Shown piece by piece: positions 1 through 11,200 of a stretch of 64,000 bases of DNA. Where the stretch lies: contig OY744605.1 in NCBI GenBank assembly GCA_963556255.1, positions 33,141,463-33,205,462 of the forward strand, in the 5' to 3' direction. Position numbers and translations under genes: made by a program. Within the stretch, counting starts at the first letter, position 1, and each line of letters opens with the position of its first letter. The notes under the pieces are model-generated. The model had not been told where the DNA came from. It did not search any database and was given only the letters and a program-made list of their open reading frames with translations. This DNA comes from Allolobophora icterica (lineage: Eukaryota > Annelida > Clitellata > Crassiclitellata > Lumbricidae).

Positions 1-209
1 TAGATTTCGTATGGCAGCGGGCTGAGAAATAAGCACACTGAGAAATTTCGATTTTTTAGCGCTACAACAAGCACCTGACCACTTCACGGAGTCACCACAG
101 ATCGCTTCTTCGATTCTCTTGATATTGTAACGTCTATGATTAAATCTGTAAACGAAGTGTGAAATGTGTGGATAATATTTTGCCAGTGTTTAAAACACAG
201 AATTCAATC
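1..209 (+). promoter_or_regulatory. ATG101 5' flank / probable 5' UTR
   Basis: The 209 bases before the ATG101 start codon hold no long frame and no obvious TATA box. Promoter and leader should lie here or beyond the left edge; the transcription start cannot be placed from sequence alone. Confidence 0.4.
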
Positions 210-239
210 ATGAATGCTAGGTCGCATGTATTTGAAATG
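210..239 (+). CDS. ATG101: ATG101 coding exon 1
   Basis: Ten codons, [10 protein letters not shown], phase 0, donor gttcgt at 240. It ends exactly where the next exon resumes the family sequence. Confidence 0.88.
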
Positions 240-3200
240 GTTCGTTGTATAAATTGTTGTGTGAGAGTAAAATAGTATTATTGACTTTGCGATATGGTTA
301 TGGAGAGTAATTCTATCTGCGTTGTTGATAAGCACAGACTGTTGTGTTGAACAAGTGGACATTATAAATTGGAACTGTACTCTTACTCTTTGTAGTGATA
401 GGTTTTCACGATATTTGGATCTCTTAATAGTAGATTTAATAATCGCTCAAAAATATTTGGGCTAATACCCAATTAAATGTTCTTGCTAACCAGCTGTGTG
501 ATAGAAGTCCTGTCTCTTCTAGATTGCTAATGTTATTACACACCAATATAACCATGTTAAATAAATTTTCATTCTTATGGGGAACAAAGGGATAATATTA
601 TAAGGATTACTGCTGAGGGTTACTGCTTTGGTTAGACATGAATATGTCTTTACCTGGCTTAATATAGCCTGTGAAGTTATGAAGAAAAAATAATATAGTA
701 GATTGGACTTTATTTATTTAGGTTAAACACTGCATTATTACTTTCACTGTCTTGGAAATTATTTTACACATTTGCTTTGAGTTTCCTTCAATATAATAAA
801 TAATGCTAAAATATGATCATTCAATGCTGCTTAAATGAACTATTACCATGGGGAGGTTAGTAGAGCTCTGTTCAGACCATATGTCTGAACAGAGCTCTAC
901 TAACCTCCCCATGGTAATAGTTCATTTAAGTGGCAACTTACTCAGTTTGGCATTGAGGCAGTGTGCATTTGTGTAATTTACAATCCAATGAGAAACAGTT
1001 TTGAGGCATATACTTAAAGAAAGAGAAAGAGTTCAAACTTCAGACAAACACTGGTAGTCGGTTCCATTCCTTAGCGGCAGAAAAATGGAATGCACGAGAG
1101 CCCATGACAGTGTTTTATCGAGGCTCTACCAAAAGATCCATAGCCAAAGAGCACTGACTGTGTTGTGGAATTGTAAGGCAAGAGTTGTGGTTGAACATAG
1201 GCAGGAGTGCTTGTGGTGAGGGTTAATAGGTTACAAGACAAGCCAATTGAAATGTTACTCTGAATTTTACAGAAAGCCAGTGCAGCTGACAGAGCAGAGT
1301 TAATGAGCTTGATTGATAAGATGCACATAGAAACACGCTAGCCATGAAAGCAGTTGACAAAAATTGTCTTGATTCATCATCACACACCATTTTTGTTCTG
1401 ATTATACTCGACAGATAGTGCCAGCAAAGCCCAGCATTCACCAACAAACAAAACTAATTTTAAATGCTGGTAGCTGTACATGTTAGGAAATCCAATGAAA
1501 AACACGAGCAGGACTTTCCTTAGCTTCTGTTGTATTTATATCACACAGTAACCTTCAGAATTTTTAAGGATATGCATAACCCTTCTAGATACTTGTTGAC
1601 TGTTTTGAAACATTTTGCATGTTTTAAGATTTACACTCTGTATTTTCCCTCATTTTTATATTGAATTTAAGAAATGTGCATGTTATATTTTTAATTTAGT
1701 TATTACATACTAGTAAGATAAAATCGATTGATGTATTTTCATTTCTTTTACTTTCAGTCGATTGAAGATCGACAGATAGAAGAAGTTGTTTGTTGTGAGT
1801 TTCCTACTTTATATTTTATTAAATTTAAATATACTCGTTACCATAGACATCAGATGAGACCAGCTGTCACCAGAGTGATTGGTCAGAACTGTATTGCTGG
1901 TGACTCAACCTTTTACCTGATTTCTACATTTGAAACAGGCACTGTGATATTGATCAGATCACATAGGTCAGAGTTTCCCAAACTGTGGGTCGCAACCCAA
2001 AAGTGGGTCGCGAAGCTTTGGCAAGTGGGTCGCCAAATTTGTTCGAGAAACATTTATTTTTTGCAGCAACAACATTTGGCTAAGATTTGGCTATAACTAG
2101 CTGGATTGCAGTGAATTGTAAACTGTTTTTACTTAAATTTCCTTTTAATGTGCTTTAAATTTCTTAGCGCTCTAGTTTAATCTGCATATTTCAATACCAA
2201 TTTATGAAGCAAATTTTAGTACACAATGCTTAATTTTACACAGTGGGTATCGAGATTGCCAAGATATTCACAAGTGGGTCGCGACCCAGAAAAGTTTGGG
2301 AACCGCTGACATAGGTGATCTAAAATTTAAGAGCTATGCAAATCACCTGAGTTCCAAGTTTGTATTGTCAGCTAGATGCAAGATTCGAAGGGAAAAGACA
2401 CAAAGGCAGACCAAGACTATGCTGGATAGATAATATAACTGAGGACATAACATCACTTGGACTAACATTAAGGGGGTAATAGACTTGACAAATGACCGAG
2501 GACAATGGAGATAATTTATTCAAATGGCTGGCGTCAGGAACTGATGATGATGATGATTGTCAGTTAAAGTGTAGTGGGCATTTATTCGTTGAAAATCAAA
2601 CAGTTAATATTATTTATAATGATACTAATAATATTGCAAGTACCTTTGATTTCTTTGTTTTCAGGCATTTTTCACAGTCTGTTTTTAGAAAGAGCACCTG
2701 GAAAGGTATGTGGCTATTTTTGCTTTTGAAATTAAATTTGTATACTTGTTATGGTTTTTTGTATTGTACTGTTCTGTTTTTGAGACAGAACTTGTTTATA
2801 CTATTTTTTTAAATTTAACTGTTGGGGCATTATTGGAAAGTTTTTGTATCTTTGGCCATGATGACATCATGTGAAATGTGAGTAGTTACTATCACATACA
2901 TTCATGCCATTTAAATTTGAATTACATCAAATAAACCTAGTATTTTTTCAATGCTTAAAGGGATGTTGACTTACACTGCATAATCGTTTAGCACTGCAGT
3001 GACCTTGCCACAGTCCTTCGTTCAGATGCACCTGAACTACTGTAATTCTGTCAGGTTGCTGGTCGCTTTGTTCATCTTCTGGTCCCTCAACTTGAGTGCA
3101 TCGTGCACTCTCATGTGTTGGTCCTTCCCTGTCTGACAATTTTCTTGTTGACATTTATTTATTATTTATTTATCAGACATTTATATAGCGCCCCTTCAAG

Positions 3201-6200
3201 ATATCTACTCAGAGGCGCTCTCTGCGTTAGATGTTAAAACAATGTCGTTAAGACCGAATGTGTTATGTAAGAAAACAATGCACAGTAAACTGAGAAGAGT
3301 CACCAGTGGCGAATCCACGCAAACACGAGGAACCAGCCACGGATTCCCATTGACAGCTGACGGATGGTATACGTGTTCAGAGTCTCTGAGGCAGAGCGGC
3401 GGCGAAGGGTGACAGCGCTCGTACACACGAGACACTGTCAACAAGCAGCCCCCTCACTGGTGGAAGATGTCGCACACCAGGCTAGACGTCGAAGCAGCGC
3501 GTAGGGAACGCTGAGAAAGCATTCTTCACGTGTGTCGGTCTATAGATTGTACACTGGTGATGACTCACAGTTGAGGGTAATTCCAGTAGGCCATGTCCTT
3601 CCAGCCGTCCTTCACCAAGATGTACACGTTCGGCTTCAGGCAGCGTACAGGCGGAGAGGCGTACGGCTTGACTCAACTGTACATCACGTGACAAGACGAC
3701 TCGCGAATAAAAGTCTCTCAAACGTTCCAAATCGACGGCAAAGCCAACGGAAATGTCCGGTATGCGAGCCTAGAAGCAGAGCACTCCAAAATTTCCAAAG
3801 ATACTGAGCGAGTACTGCCTACAGATGAACATATCGGTCGAAATAACACGAAGGGCTATCACGCGACCAAAATGGCCGGTGACAGCACATTGAAGCTGTC
3901 CCATTAAACTCTGCTCAAGTTACTTTTTCTAGCTATGCTAAGATGCACCTGTTCAGATAGCACCTTTGAGGGATTCCTAAATCGTGCTTTATAAAAGTCC
4001 AGATGCATACATACATATGTACGCATCATACATGCATAAATTAGCAGTCTTTTAATTGATTTTGCAATTGCTTTTTTATATTTTTACTTAGTCGTTGTTG
4101 TGAGTACATATTTAGTTATACACTAATCAGATTTTGTCTGTCAGAATATTAGCAAGACTGGTGTTAAATTATACTAATTATGGTAGTTCTTAGTTTACTA
4201 TAGAGTCATTTATGCAGATGTGTGTGAATGACTATCATTGATTTTTATAGATTCACAACCCTGGGTCAGAGATGAAACAGAATGTATGTCCAGTTTCCTC
4301 AATTGAAATGAACAGACATAGCCAAGTGCTTATGTTTAGGTCTAAGATAAGGTAGAGCAAAGTAAAAGTAAGGTAATTGTGCTGTTCTTACTCACCTCTG
4401 TTGGCAAAGGTCCACAGAGGTATGATTTTTATGTTCCAGGATCTTTTAGCTAAAGCACAAAACACTGCACAGAGATTTAAACTGTGCCATCTTGTATATA
4501 TCTGAATGGTCCATTTTAGACAGTAAGACTACATTTAAAATTTATTTTATGTTTTGATGTAACAAGTTAAATAACAAAAGTTTGCATTTAAAATTCTGCT
4601 CTTAAAAAGCTAAAAATTTTGCACTTAAAATGTAAAAAATATGTAAATTCAAAATGCCATGGCCATTTTTTACATTTTTGAAACAACATTTAAGTAAAAT
4701 TGTTTAGTTCTGATTTTGTGTAATTTTTGCAAAATTTAATTGAGCAAGAATAATAAACGTGACTTATAGTAAAGTTAAGTCAGTATTTTCACTGATTCTT
4801 AAATGTTGGGCTTCTTTGACAGATAATTTTAGTAATGGATTTTTTTGGTATTCCACCATTTCAAGTAATTGTTGGGGAAAGAATCGGAACAATTTTCTAG
4901 GGAAAGTTTAATGAACTCAACACTGTGTTAAGTTTAATTTTAAAAATTATCAATCTGGCCAAATTTATAGGTGTGGCCTCTTTCAATATAGAAAGCACTA
5001 AATATTCTAATTAGATGCATTTATTACTTGTTGTGAATAAATATGATTTGTGATATAAATATATGCAAACTCATTTCAGATAAATCAGTGCTTTCTTTAG
5101 GTTGAACTGTGTTTTATGCTTTTAGTTTCACTACAAACAGGAAGGAAGTTATTCAATTGGTTCCATTGGAATGGTCGATGTGGACTGTGACTTTGTCAAC
5201 TTTACCTACGTATGTAATTAACTTAAATTTGGTTGCTTTAAATATGCTTTACTTTGATTTTTTTATATTTTGCATAAAATGAAACACAAAGTACTTTCCA
5301 TAAACACTGAATTTCAAGATAACAGGTTTTATGTGGCCTGTGCTAAAGTAAAATTAGGTAGAGCATACATTTGTATTGACATGAATGTTGTTATTTTCTG
5401 ACGATATAAAGCATTGTTGACTACTACAAGTGTATGTGACTAATAATATTTTGGAACCTGACATTGTATGATTAACTGATTATTTCAAATGACAGATGAG
5501 AGTGCCGTCAGATGAACTCGACAGACAGCTAAAACGAGTGGCCACTGAATTTCGAGAGGAGTTGCATCGTGAGGGCTCTTGCAGCGGCCAGATCACACTC
5601 GAGTTCTTTCACAAGAAACGAACACAGTGGCCATTTCTTCCTGAGTGCATTCCATGGGAAGTCTGGATCCTGAAGATTGATACAGTGGTGCTCGCCAATG
5701 AGCATGGTAAGTTTATAACAGGAAAACTATGCAGAGCTCTGGGCTCATCTCTTTTTGACAGCATACTGTTGAGTAAACAATTAAAGTGATACAAGCAATA
5801 TAAGTTCACTTAGTAGATATTTAACTCCACTGGTTTCCTTTCCACAGGTGTTTTGGCTGCCATCCAAGGTTGTCTTTGAGGAGGTGTCTTGGATGGCAGC
5901 CAGTGAACTCCAACTTAACCCATCGAAGATGGAATTTCCGCTGCAGTAATTTCACAGCAACTTCAGAAATATCAGTTACTCAAGTCTTTGAAATTTGGTA
6001 ACTCACTTGTTGAGTTGACTGGTGCTGCTCGTAACTTATGTGTTTTTTCTCAGTTTTAGTATCTCTGTGGCCATGTAAATTGAATTTCTAAGTTATCATA
6101 CGATTCATACATGTATATTCGTGACATACACAGAAGTTGGCTTTATGTGCCCATGTCTTTATGGATATCTCTGGCAAATACATTTGATTCTAGTCGCCTA

Positions 6201-8242
6201 AAATACTGTAACTCGCTTCTTACTGGTATCAATAGGTCAAAAATGTTGAAGTTTAAATGAGTTCAGAACTCTGGCTAGTGCCATAACTAATACCTCAAAA
6301 TATGAACATATAACTCTTTTGCCTCAGCCTTTGCATTGGTATCCTGTTAAGCAAAGGATTTCTTTCAAATTGGAGCTCATACTTTATAAAACATTGAACT
6401 CTGGCCAACCCCAATACTTAAAATCAGTAAGTCATACCTCAGTCTGATCGCTGTTCAGCAAAATGATCTGATTGCCTTTCTTTGGTCATGCCTAAAACTA
6501 GAACTGTCTGTGAACGAGATTTTTCTTAGCCTAAATTTTGTAATTCTCTTCTTGTATCTGTCCTTTCTGCTCAGTTGCTTATGTTATTCATTCTCAACTA
6601 AGGTTGACCTTTTTCAAAGTGTTTATCCACCATAGTCTGCCTCTCTGTGTTATGAACTGATCTGGATATTGATTTGATTATGGCTTGGTTTTGGTTTACC
6701 ATCGGTTACAGACACAAGAATTATATTCCTTACAAACGGTAGCATTAACGGCTCCATTTTGGGTGGTATCCAGTTTTACACAGGACACTCATATGTCCAA
6801 TACTTTTTAATTGCTGTTAAAGTTTTATTTAACTTTTATTGCTGCTATTTAAACTTTACATCACATTGCACATTTCAGCCATGCTGGACAAGAAAATGGT
6901 TGTCAATGAGAGTTTAATTCAATTTTTATATGATTTCTATTTGATTTTCTATATGTTTCTGTGCTGTCAACGGCTGCTAATGTTGATCGCTGTGTATTAA
7001 GTTTATATTGTGAGTTTGGCACACTCTTGACCAGACTGTCTTGCTAACTTGTTGCAATCTCCGTATCATTGGCACATGTCCGGTATTTTGGAGGGAGCCA
7101 CCTTGCAACTCTGTTTTCACCAAGTTATCGTAGGTGTTTGGATTTTATTTCAGAAAGACAACAGTACCGTGAGAAAGTGGGTGAACTGCTTGCAGAAAAG
7201 ATGTTCTACATTACAGATGCAATGAGCCGGCACGAATATGTACCAAAATTTCCAAGTCAGTCAGAATTGGACTTGGTTTTTGACACATCATTTCCAGACA
7301 TACAACCATACCTGTTTAAGGTATTTATCTATTTGTCTATTTTGCCCCAAGGTACCTGTATGTATGTATGTATGTATGTATGAGGACACTTAATACAACA
7401 TTGTGATCCCTGAGGAATTAAAAAATTAAAAGGTGCCTTGGAGGGCAATGGCATCAAAGCGTTGGATTATGATGGCAATATCATTAAAAACTTGTGTTTA
7501 TCAACACAACCCATTCAAGCGGCCAACTGACGCAAAAGGCAATCAGACAACTACAACAACCTAGGCTGTGACCTTTGACCCAAGGAATTAATGTATTGAT
7601 TCCATGCTGACACAAAATTGCTGAATAACTGCTGCATTTTATATTTCTGCCCTTGTGCTACAGTATACAGAAGTACAATGACATTCCTGACAAAGCCTCA
7701 GTAACTATGTATTGTTCTACAGAGTTAACGCTTTTGCAGCCGCGTTGTTTTTGATGAATTTCATCATAAGTAGTTCATAAAATACAAACACTTAAAACCT
7801 GTAGAAATATAGACATGTCCTATATAATTTTTTTCGTATTTTATTCCTCAACAGTATTCTGTCTGGAAAAAGTTGACCAATTATTGTGTTTGCCCCAAAG
7901 TTTATAAATATATGAAGTATAAAAAAAAATTATAACATTAGAAATTCATAAAAAATCTATGAACAGAATAACATGTTATAAAAATACTTCTAAATGTAGC
8001 CATTTGTATGGCAAACTTGTAGCAACCGGTGAAGGGCTAAAAATGTGTCCCCTCAATGATATGACATCGTTCCTAGCTACGATTAGTTTGACGACGTCGC
8101 CGTATGTCATTGTGCTTTAATATTATGTTTACTTTATAAACTATTTCTTTCATTTTAGATCACCTACCGAACAAACATGATGACGTCAGCCTCTGTTGGA
8201 ACGACTATGCGCAGGTTCATCCGAGATACCCTTGCATTCTAA
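210..8242 (+). CDS. ATG101: ATG101, autophagy-initiation factor (7 coding exons, complete)
   Basis: Joined exons 210-239, 1758-1794, 2665-2705, 5126-5209, 5496-5706, 7154-7320 and 8159-8242 give one 217-aa frame ending in TAA, against 218 aa in human ATG101 and collinear with it. All introns are GT-AG and phases agree. The protein is a single HORMA-fold domain; in animals it pairs with the HORMA domain of ATG13, stabilises it, and belongs to the cytosolic ULK1-ATG13-FIP200 complex that starts autophagosome formation. Seen directly: N-terminus [19 protein letters not shown], core [13 protein letters not shown], the WF finger as W109-P110-F111 (family W110/F112, which recruits downstream factors), [20 protein letters not shown], and C-terminus [13 protein letters not shown]. 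The start is the ATG whose ten codons align with the family N-terminus. No broken or missing key residue. Confidence 0.97.
830..930. repeat. Perfect 48 bp inverted repeat with 5 nt loop
   Basis: Bases 830-877 are the exact reverse complement of 883-930, separated by catat (878-882). All 48 positions pair; pairing stops at 829/931. The arms contain tagtagagctctgttcagac and its complement. It could extrude as a cruciform or fold as a hairpin in the ATG101 pre-mRNA. Confidence 0.97.
1050..1430 (+). repeat. Fragment of a dispersed repeat (low-confidence family)
   Basis: Contains ggttccattccttagcggca, which resembles caaattccacagcttcggac near 40600 and gaaattccaaaatttaggtc near 13610. The three places look like diverged members of one retroposon family. 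No coding capacity is visible and the borders are approximate. Confidence 0.4.
1758..1794 (+). CDS. ATG101: ATG101 coding exon 2 (37 nt micro-exon)
   Basis: Acceptor ctttcag, donor gtgagt. Encodes [12 protein letters not shown] plus one base, aligned to the conserved family N-terminus. Phase 0 in, phase 1 out. Confidence 0.93.
1795..2664 (+). other. ATG101 intron 2
   Basis: 870 bp, with the hAT-type MITE at 1969-2308 and a short GAT run near 2540. Nothing else recognised. Confidence 0.85.
1969..2308. mobile_element. hAT-type MITE, 340 bp, perfect 8 bp TSD
   Basis: Terminal inverted repeats CAGAGTTTCCCAAACTGTGG (left) and CAGCGGTTCCCAAACTTTTC (right, reverse complement), with subterminal gtgggtcgc motifs. 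Flanked by the identical 8-mer acataggt at 1961-1968 and 2309-2316, the hAT signature. Non-coding. Confidence 0.95.
2665..2705 (+). CDS. ATG101: ATG101 coding exon 3 (41 nt micro-exon)
   Basis: Acceptor tttcag, donor gtatgt. Completes a split Cys codon, then [13 protein letters not shown], aligned to the family helix just before FHYK. Confidence 0.93.
2706..5125 (+). other. ATG101 intron 3
   Basis: 2420 bp. Contains a retroposon 3' end at 3152-3240, a CpG-rich island-like stretch to about 3900, and featureless AT-rich sequence from 4000 to the next exon. Confidence 0.85.
3152..3240 (-). repeat. Retroposon 3' end with (TAAA)-like tail
   Basis: Read on the minus strand it ends gaggcgct...ggggcgctatataaatg followed by a TAAATAA-rich tail (3152-3176). 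The same terminal motif ends several other retroposons here (about 13440, 25722, 46993). The body upstream is not recognised. Confidence 0.5.
5126..5209 (+). CDS. ATG101: ATG101 coding exon 4
   Basis: Acceptor gcttttag, donor gtatgt. 28 codons from [13 protein letters not shown] to [11 protein letters not shown], among the most conserved blocks of the family. Confidence 0.97.
5496..5706 (+). CDS. ATG101: ATG101 coding exon 5 (WF finger)
   Basis: Acceptor aatgacag, donor gtaagt, 70 codons plus one base. Holds [15 protein letters not shown], the WF-finger tripeptide WPF and CIPWEVW. The ATG at its first base is internal, not a start. Confidence 0.97.
5854..5902. repeat. Short hairpin, 15 bp stem, 19 nt loop
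   Basis: tggctgccatccaag (5854-5868) is the exact reverse complement of cttggatggcagcca (5888-5902). Shorter than a typical animal miRNA stem. Confidence 0.85.
6170..6800 (+). mobile_element. Decayed CR1-like LINE, RT C-terminus and 3' UTR
   Basis: With frame breaks it reads [16 protein letters not shown] and then [19 protein letters not shown], the conserved tail of CR1/L2-type reverse transcriptases. The downstream 3' UTR resembles that of the LINE at 49230-51510 (gccatcggtt motif). Sense to ATG101, inside intron 5; dead. Confidence 0.8.
7154..7320 (+). CDS. ATG101: ATG101 coding exon 6
   Basis: Acceptor ttatttcag, donor gtattt. Completes a split Glu codon, then [29 protein letters not shown] and DIQPYLFK, 55 codons, out in phase 0. 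Confidence 0.97.
7321..8158 (+). other. ATG101 intron 6
   Basis: 838 bp with a GTAT microsatellite at 7355-7383 inside a dispersed repeat (7343-7452). Otherwise nothing recognised. Confidence 0.8.
7343..7452 (+). repeat. Dispersed non-coding repeat, copy 1
   Basis: ccccaaggtac, a variable TGTATG stretch, tgaggaattaaaaaatta, then aaggtgcctt and ggcaatgg. The same ordered blocks occur on the opposite strand at 36788-36920. Confidence 0.7.
8159..8242 (+). CDS. ATG101: ATG101 coding exon 7 with stop
   Basis: Acceptor cattttag. 27 codons, [19 protein letters not shown] to RDTLAF, then TAA. Matches the family C-terminus. Confidence 0.97.
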   Translation: MTYRTNMMTSASVGTTMRRFIRDTLAF

Positions 8243-11200
8243 TGAAATACTCTGTGCGGTTAAGTGTCGTTGGATAGAAGAATATCCTGCACCCATGTCT
8301 GGCAACTCTCGAGTGAATTACTGTTGTCTTTGTCTTTGATGGCTGACTGTTTATAACAATCTGTTGATGTCGTTTATTTACATGATAATTATGTATGCTT
8401 GTTTTAGACTGTTCAATTGTGATAATGCCAGACTACTGTGATGGCATTTCAACTCGAGTTAGCTTAGAAATATGGAGCTCAGGCTGCTGATGACAGTAGC
8501 TTCTTCACATAATTTTGTATTTAAAGTAGCTCTTTACAATCAGCATTGTTACTAAATTGCACAGTACTGTGTTAGATAATTCTGGTCATGAGTATAGTTA
8601 TGTACTCTGTACACTAGTTAAGAATTGGGAAGAAATGTGGAAACTTTAGTGATATTGTTGACTGATCGCTATGTATTTTGTCCAGATAAACTAAAAGGAG
8701 TAACTGTTTGGCAAGCAGGGCTTGCTAAGTTTAATAATGTTTGTCTGATTCATTGGAGCATAAAAGCTCAGCATTTCTTTATTTTTATTTTTGCAAAACA
8801 ACACAAAGCTATGCTCAGAATGATGTTTAAGCAAGTCAAGATAAGAGGCAGTATGTTGTAAAACTTAACTTGAAATGCTTTAGAAGCCACCAAATTTCTG
8901 ACTAGATATCAGAAGCTTTGGTGTGACGGTCATGTCCATTCCAATGGGATAGCCGTGACATAAAGTGTTCTTACCAACCCTGCAAGCGATTTTTAACACT
9001 CTTTATTGCACAAGAACGATATCACGTGTTATCAGCACAATTCACATTTCTTACAACATATTACAAATTGACGGAGTTGAGTATTCTTAACACAAACCAC
9101 AGCACCATTGAGACAAGTAACGTGTTAGACATTACCTAATGTAGACTAACACTGCAACATTTCAGTGTCACTAGGTTTAACTTCTGTTGACTACATACAA
9201 CAGCTGGCAACATCATGTTAGTATCATGGTTCATATAACAAGCAGTCGAAAGTTTCCTGATACCTTTCAGCAAACATTAACATGATTTCAGCATTTAGTG
9301 TATTTTATAATAAACAAGATTCTGCTAGTGGGTATGATAAGGTAATCATTGCACAAGAGTAATCAGTTATATATGTATAACTGCTGTGTCTACCACATTC
9401 GTCAGCATACACCTAAGAGGTGTTAAGGGTCGTCCATAAAGGACGACTGCAAAATATGACCTACTTTGGACCCCTCCCTCCCCCTTGTCCGCACTGGACC
9501 TTACCCTCCCTCCCTCCCCCTATGCGGACGTCCGCATGCCTAAGCCAGTTTTTATGTCATCATCATTCTTTTTACCATTATTCCAAAGTTCCTGTGCACG
9601 TTTAAGTGACAGTTCAGGTTTCATACCGCAGGATGTGCAGTAATAAAAGCCTCTTTAAGGTTGCAGTAAAGGTTATACCATGCATGAGGTTTTAGGCAAT
9701 CACTTCACTGACATTTTCGTGTTTCTGGAAAGGTTGAAACAAGGTGGTGTTTAAAAAACTATCAACTTTCAAAGTTTAGATGCGGACGTCCGCACTGGTC
9801 ATAACCCCCTCCCTTGTCCGCATTTGTCCGCATAACCCCCCTCCCTCCCCCTTCGTTGCGGACGTCCTTTATGGATGACCCCTTAGGAACTGAAAGAGGT
9901 TTTTAATGAAGTGCAAACATCAACATTTGTTAGAAGTTTGCTAACTTTTTACTCATTGTGTGGCTCAACAATGAATTTCCTAGATCAAAATGATTTTGGA
10001 TTTACGATGTGACAGGTTGACACACTGGCAATCGACCCTGTTAGATATGCTAAGGAAAGCATTTTGAAAACAAGTATCTCTCATTTAAACACAACCATAA
10101 ACACCCACTGATGACAAGTTTTGTCATAGACAATCACTTATATCGGTCAGCAGATCACAGCAGACTTGTTTGATGATTTGGAATGGACCTCAGAGGTGAC
10201 TAAAATAAGCCAAGTCTAGATGCATCCATTTCTATAAAATAATACTGATTCAACAATTAATTGCAATCGATGAGGTATTGCAACCTGTCAAGGTCAAAAA
10301 TACCAGTATTAAATCTTGGTGGAACATGTACAAGATAAACATTGGTATTCAATAAAAAATACTGTAAATGTGAACGATGCAATAAACTACTCTCATGCTT
10401 CTTACACAAATGTAATACGAGATCCAACTGTGATGATTATTATATGCAATTACTCGGATCTGTAACACAAATATTACACAAGGAAATTGGATCATTTGCA
10501 TAAAATAAAAATGTTTTGTAACATATGTAATTATATGTATTACAGAAGGCTACAGAACACAAGGCCACAATAGCCATGAACTGTGCAGATATCACATATT
10601 TCTTCACTACACCTGAATGTAGACATTTAGTGTACTCTTCCTACAATTTCTGTACCTAGGCATTCTTAATCATAAGATCTGGATAAGCAAATCAATCTGT
10701 GTTTACATTAATTTTATTGACGCATGTTGCAACTTTTAATGGCACTACATTTTAACACAAAATTAGCATCATCACAATTTCTGTCAACCTCTTCTTCCAC
10801 CATAACCAGTTCAATGCTAACTAGTCATATTCAAGAAATGACTGAGGTTAATTTATTGTGTCAGAAACAAAAAGTTGTCATCTAAATGACAATTTTCTAA
10901 CTTGCCTAAACAGAAATGGAATAAGATTAACAAGTGAATGCTTAATGGTGTAACTGCATTACTGCAAGCCACAATGAATTTGATAAGCATGGATATTAAC
11001 TGCAAGCTACAATGAATGTTTTTCCTGAGCATGCACGCTTTCTTGGGCTAAAACTGAAACTACATGTATAAGGATAACAGTCAAACTAAGGCGTCTAATT
11101 TAATTACAAACCACCAACAAAACAGATGCAGCTGTGACGAAATCTGCTTAAACTACATACAGATGAAAGCATTGTAATTCCCGTACTATAACCTTTCTTA

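Larger units (their letters stand above)
240..1757 (+). other. ATG101 intron 1
   Basis: 1518 bp. Holds the perfect 48 bp palindrome at 830-930 and a dispersed-repeat fragment around 1050-1430. The rest is AT-rich with nothing recognisable. Confidence 0.85.
5707..7153 (+). other. ATG101 intron 5
   Basis: 1447 bp. Starts with a small hairpin at 5854-5902 and is then mostly a decayed CR1-like LINE 3' part (6170-6800). Nothing recognised in the remainder. Confidence 0.8.

Noticed and set aside
5496..5789. A stand-alone 97-aa gene starting MRVPSDEL
   Set aside because: It is ATG101 exon 5 read past its donor; the ATG is internal and codons after 5706 are intron.
5854..5902. microRNA precursor
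   Set aside because: A 15 bp stem with a 19 nt loop is too short for a typical pre-miRNA and no extension pairs.
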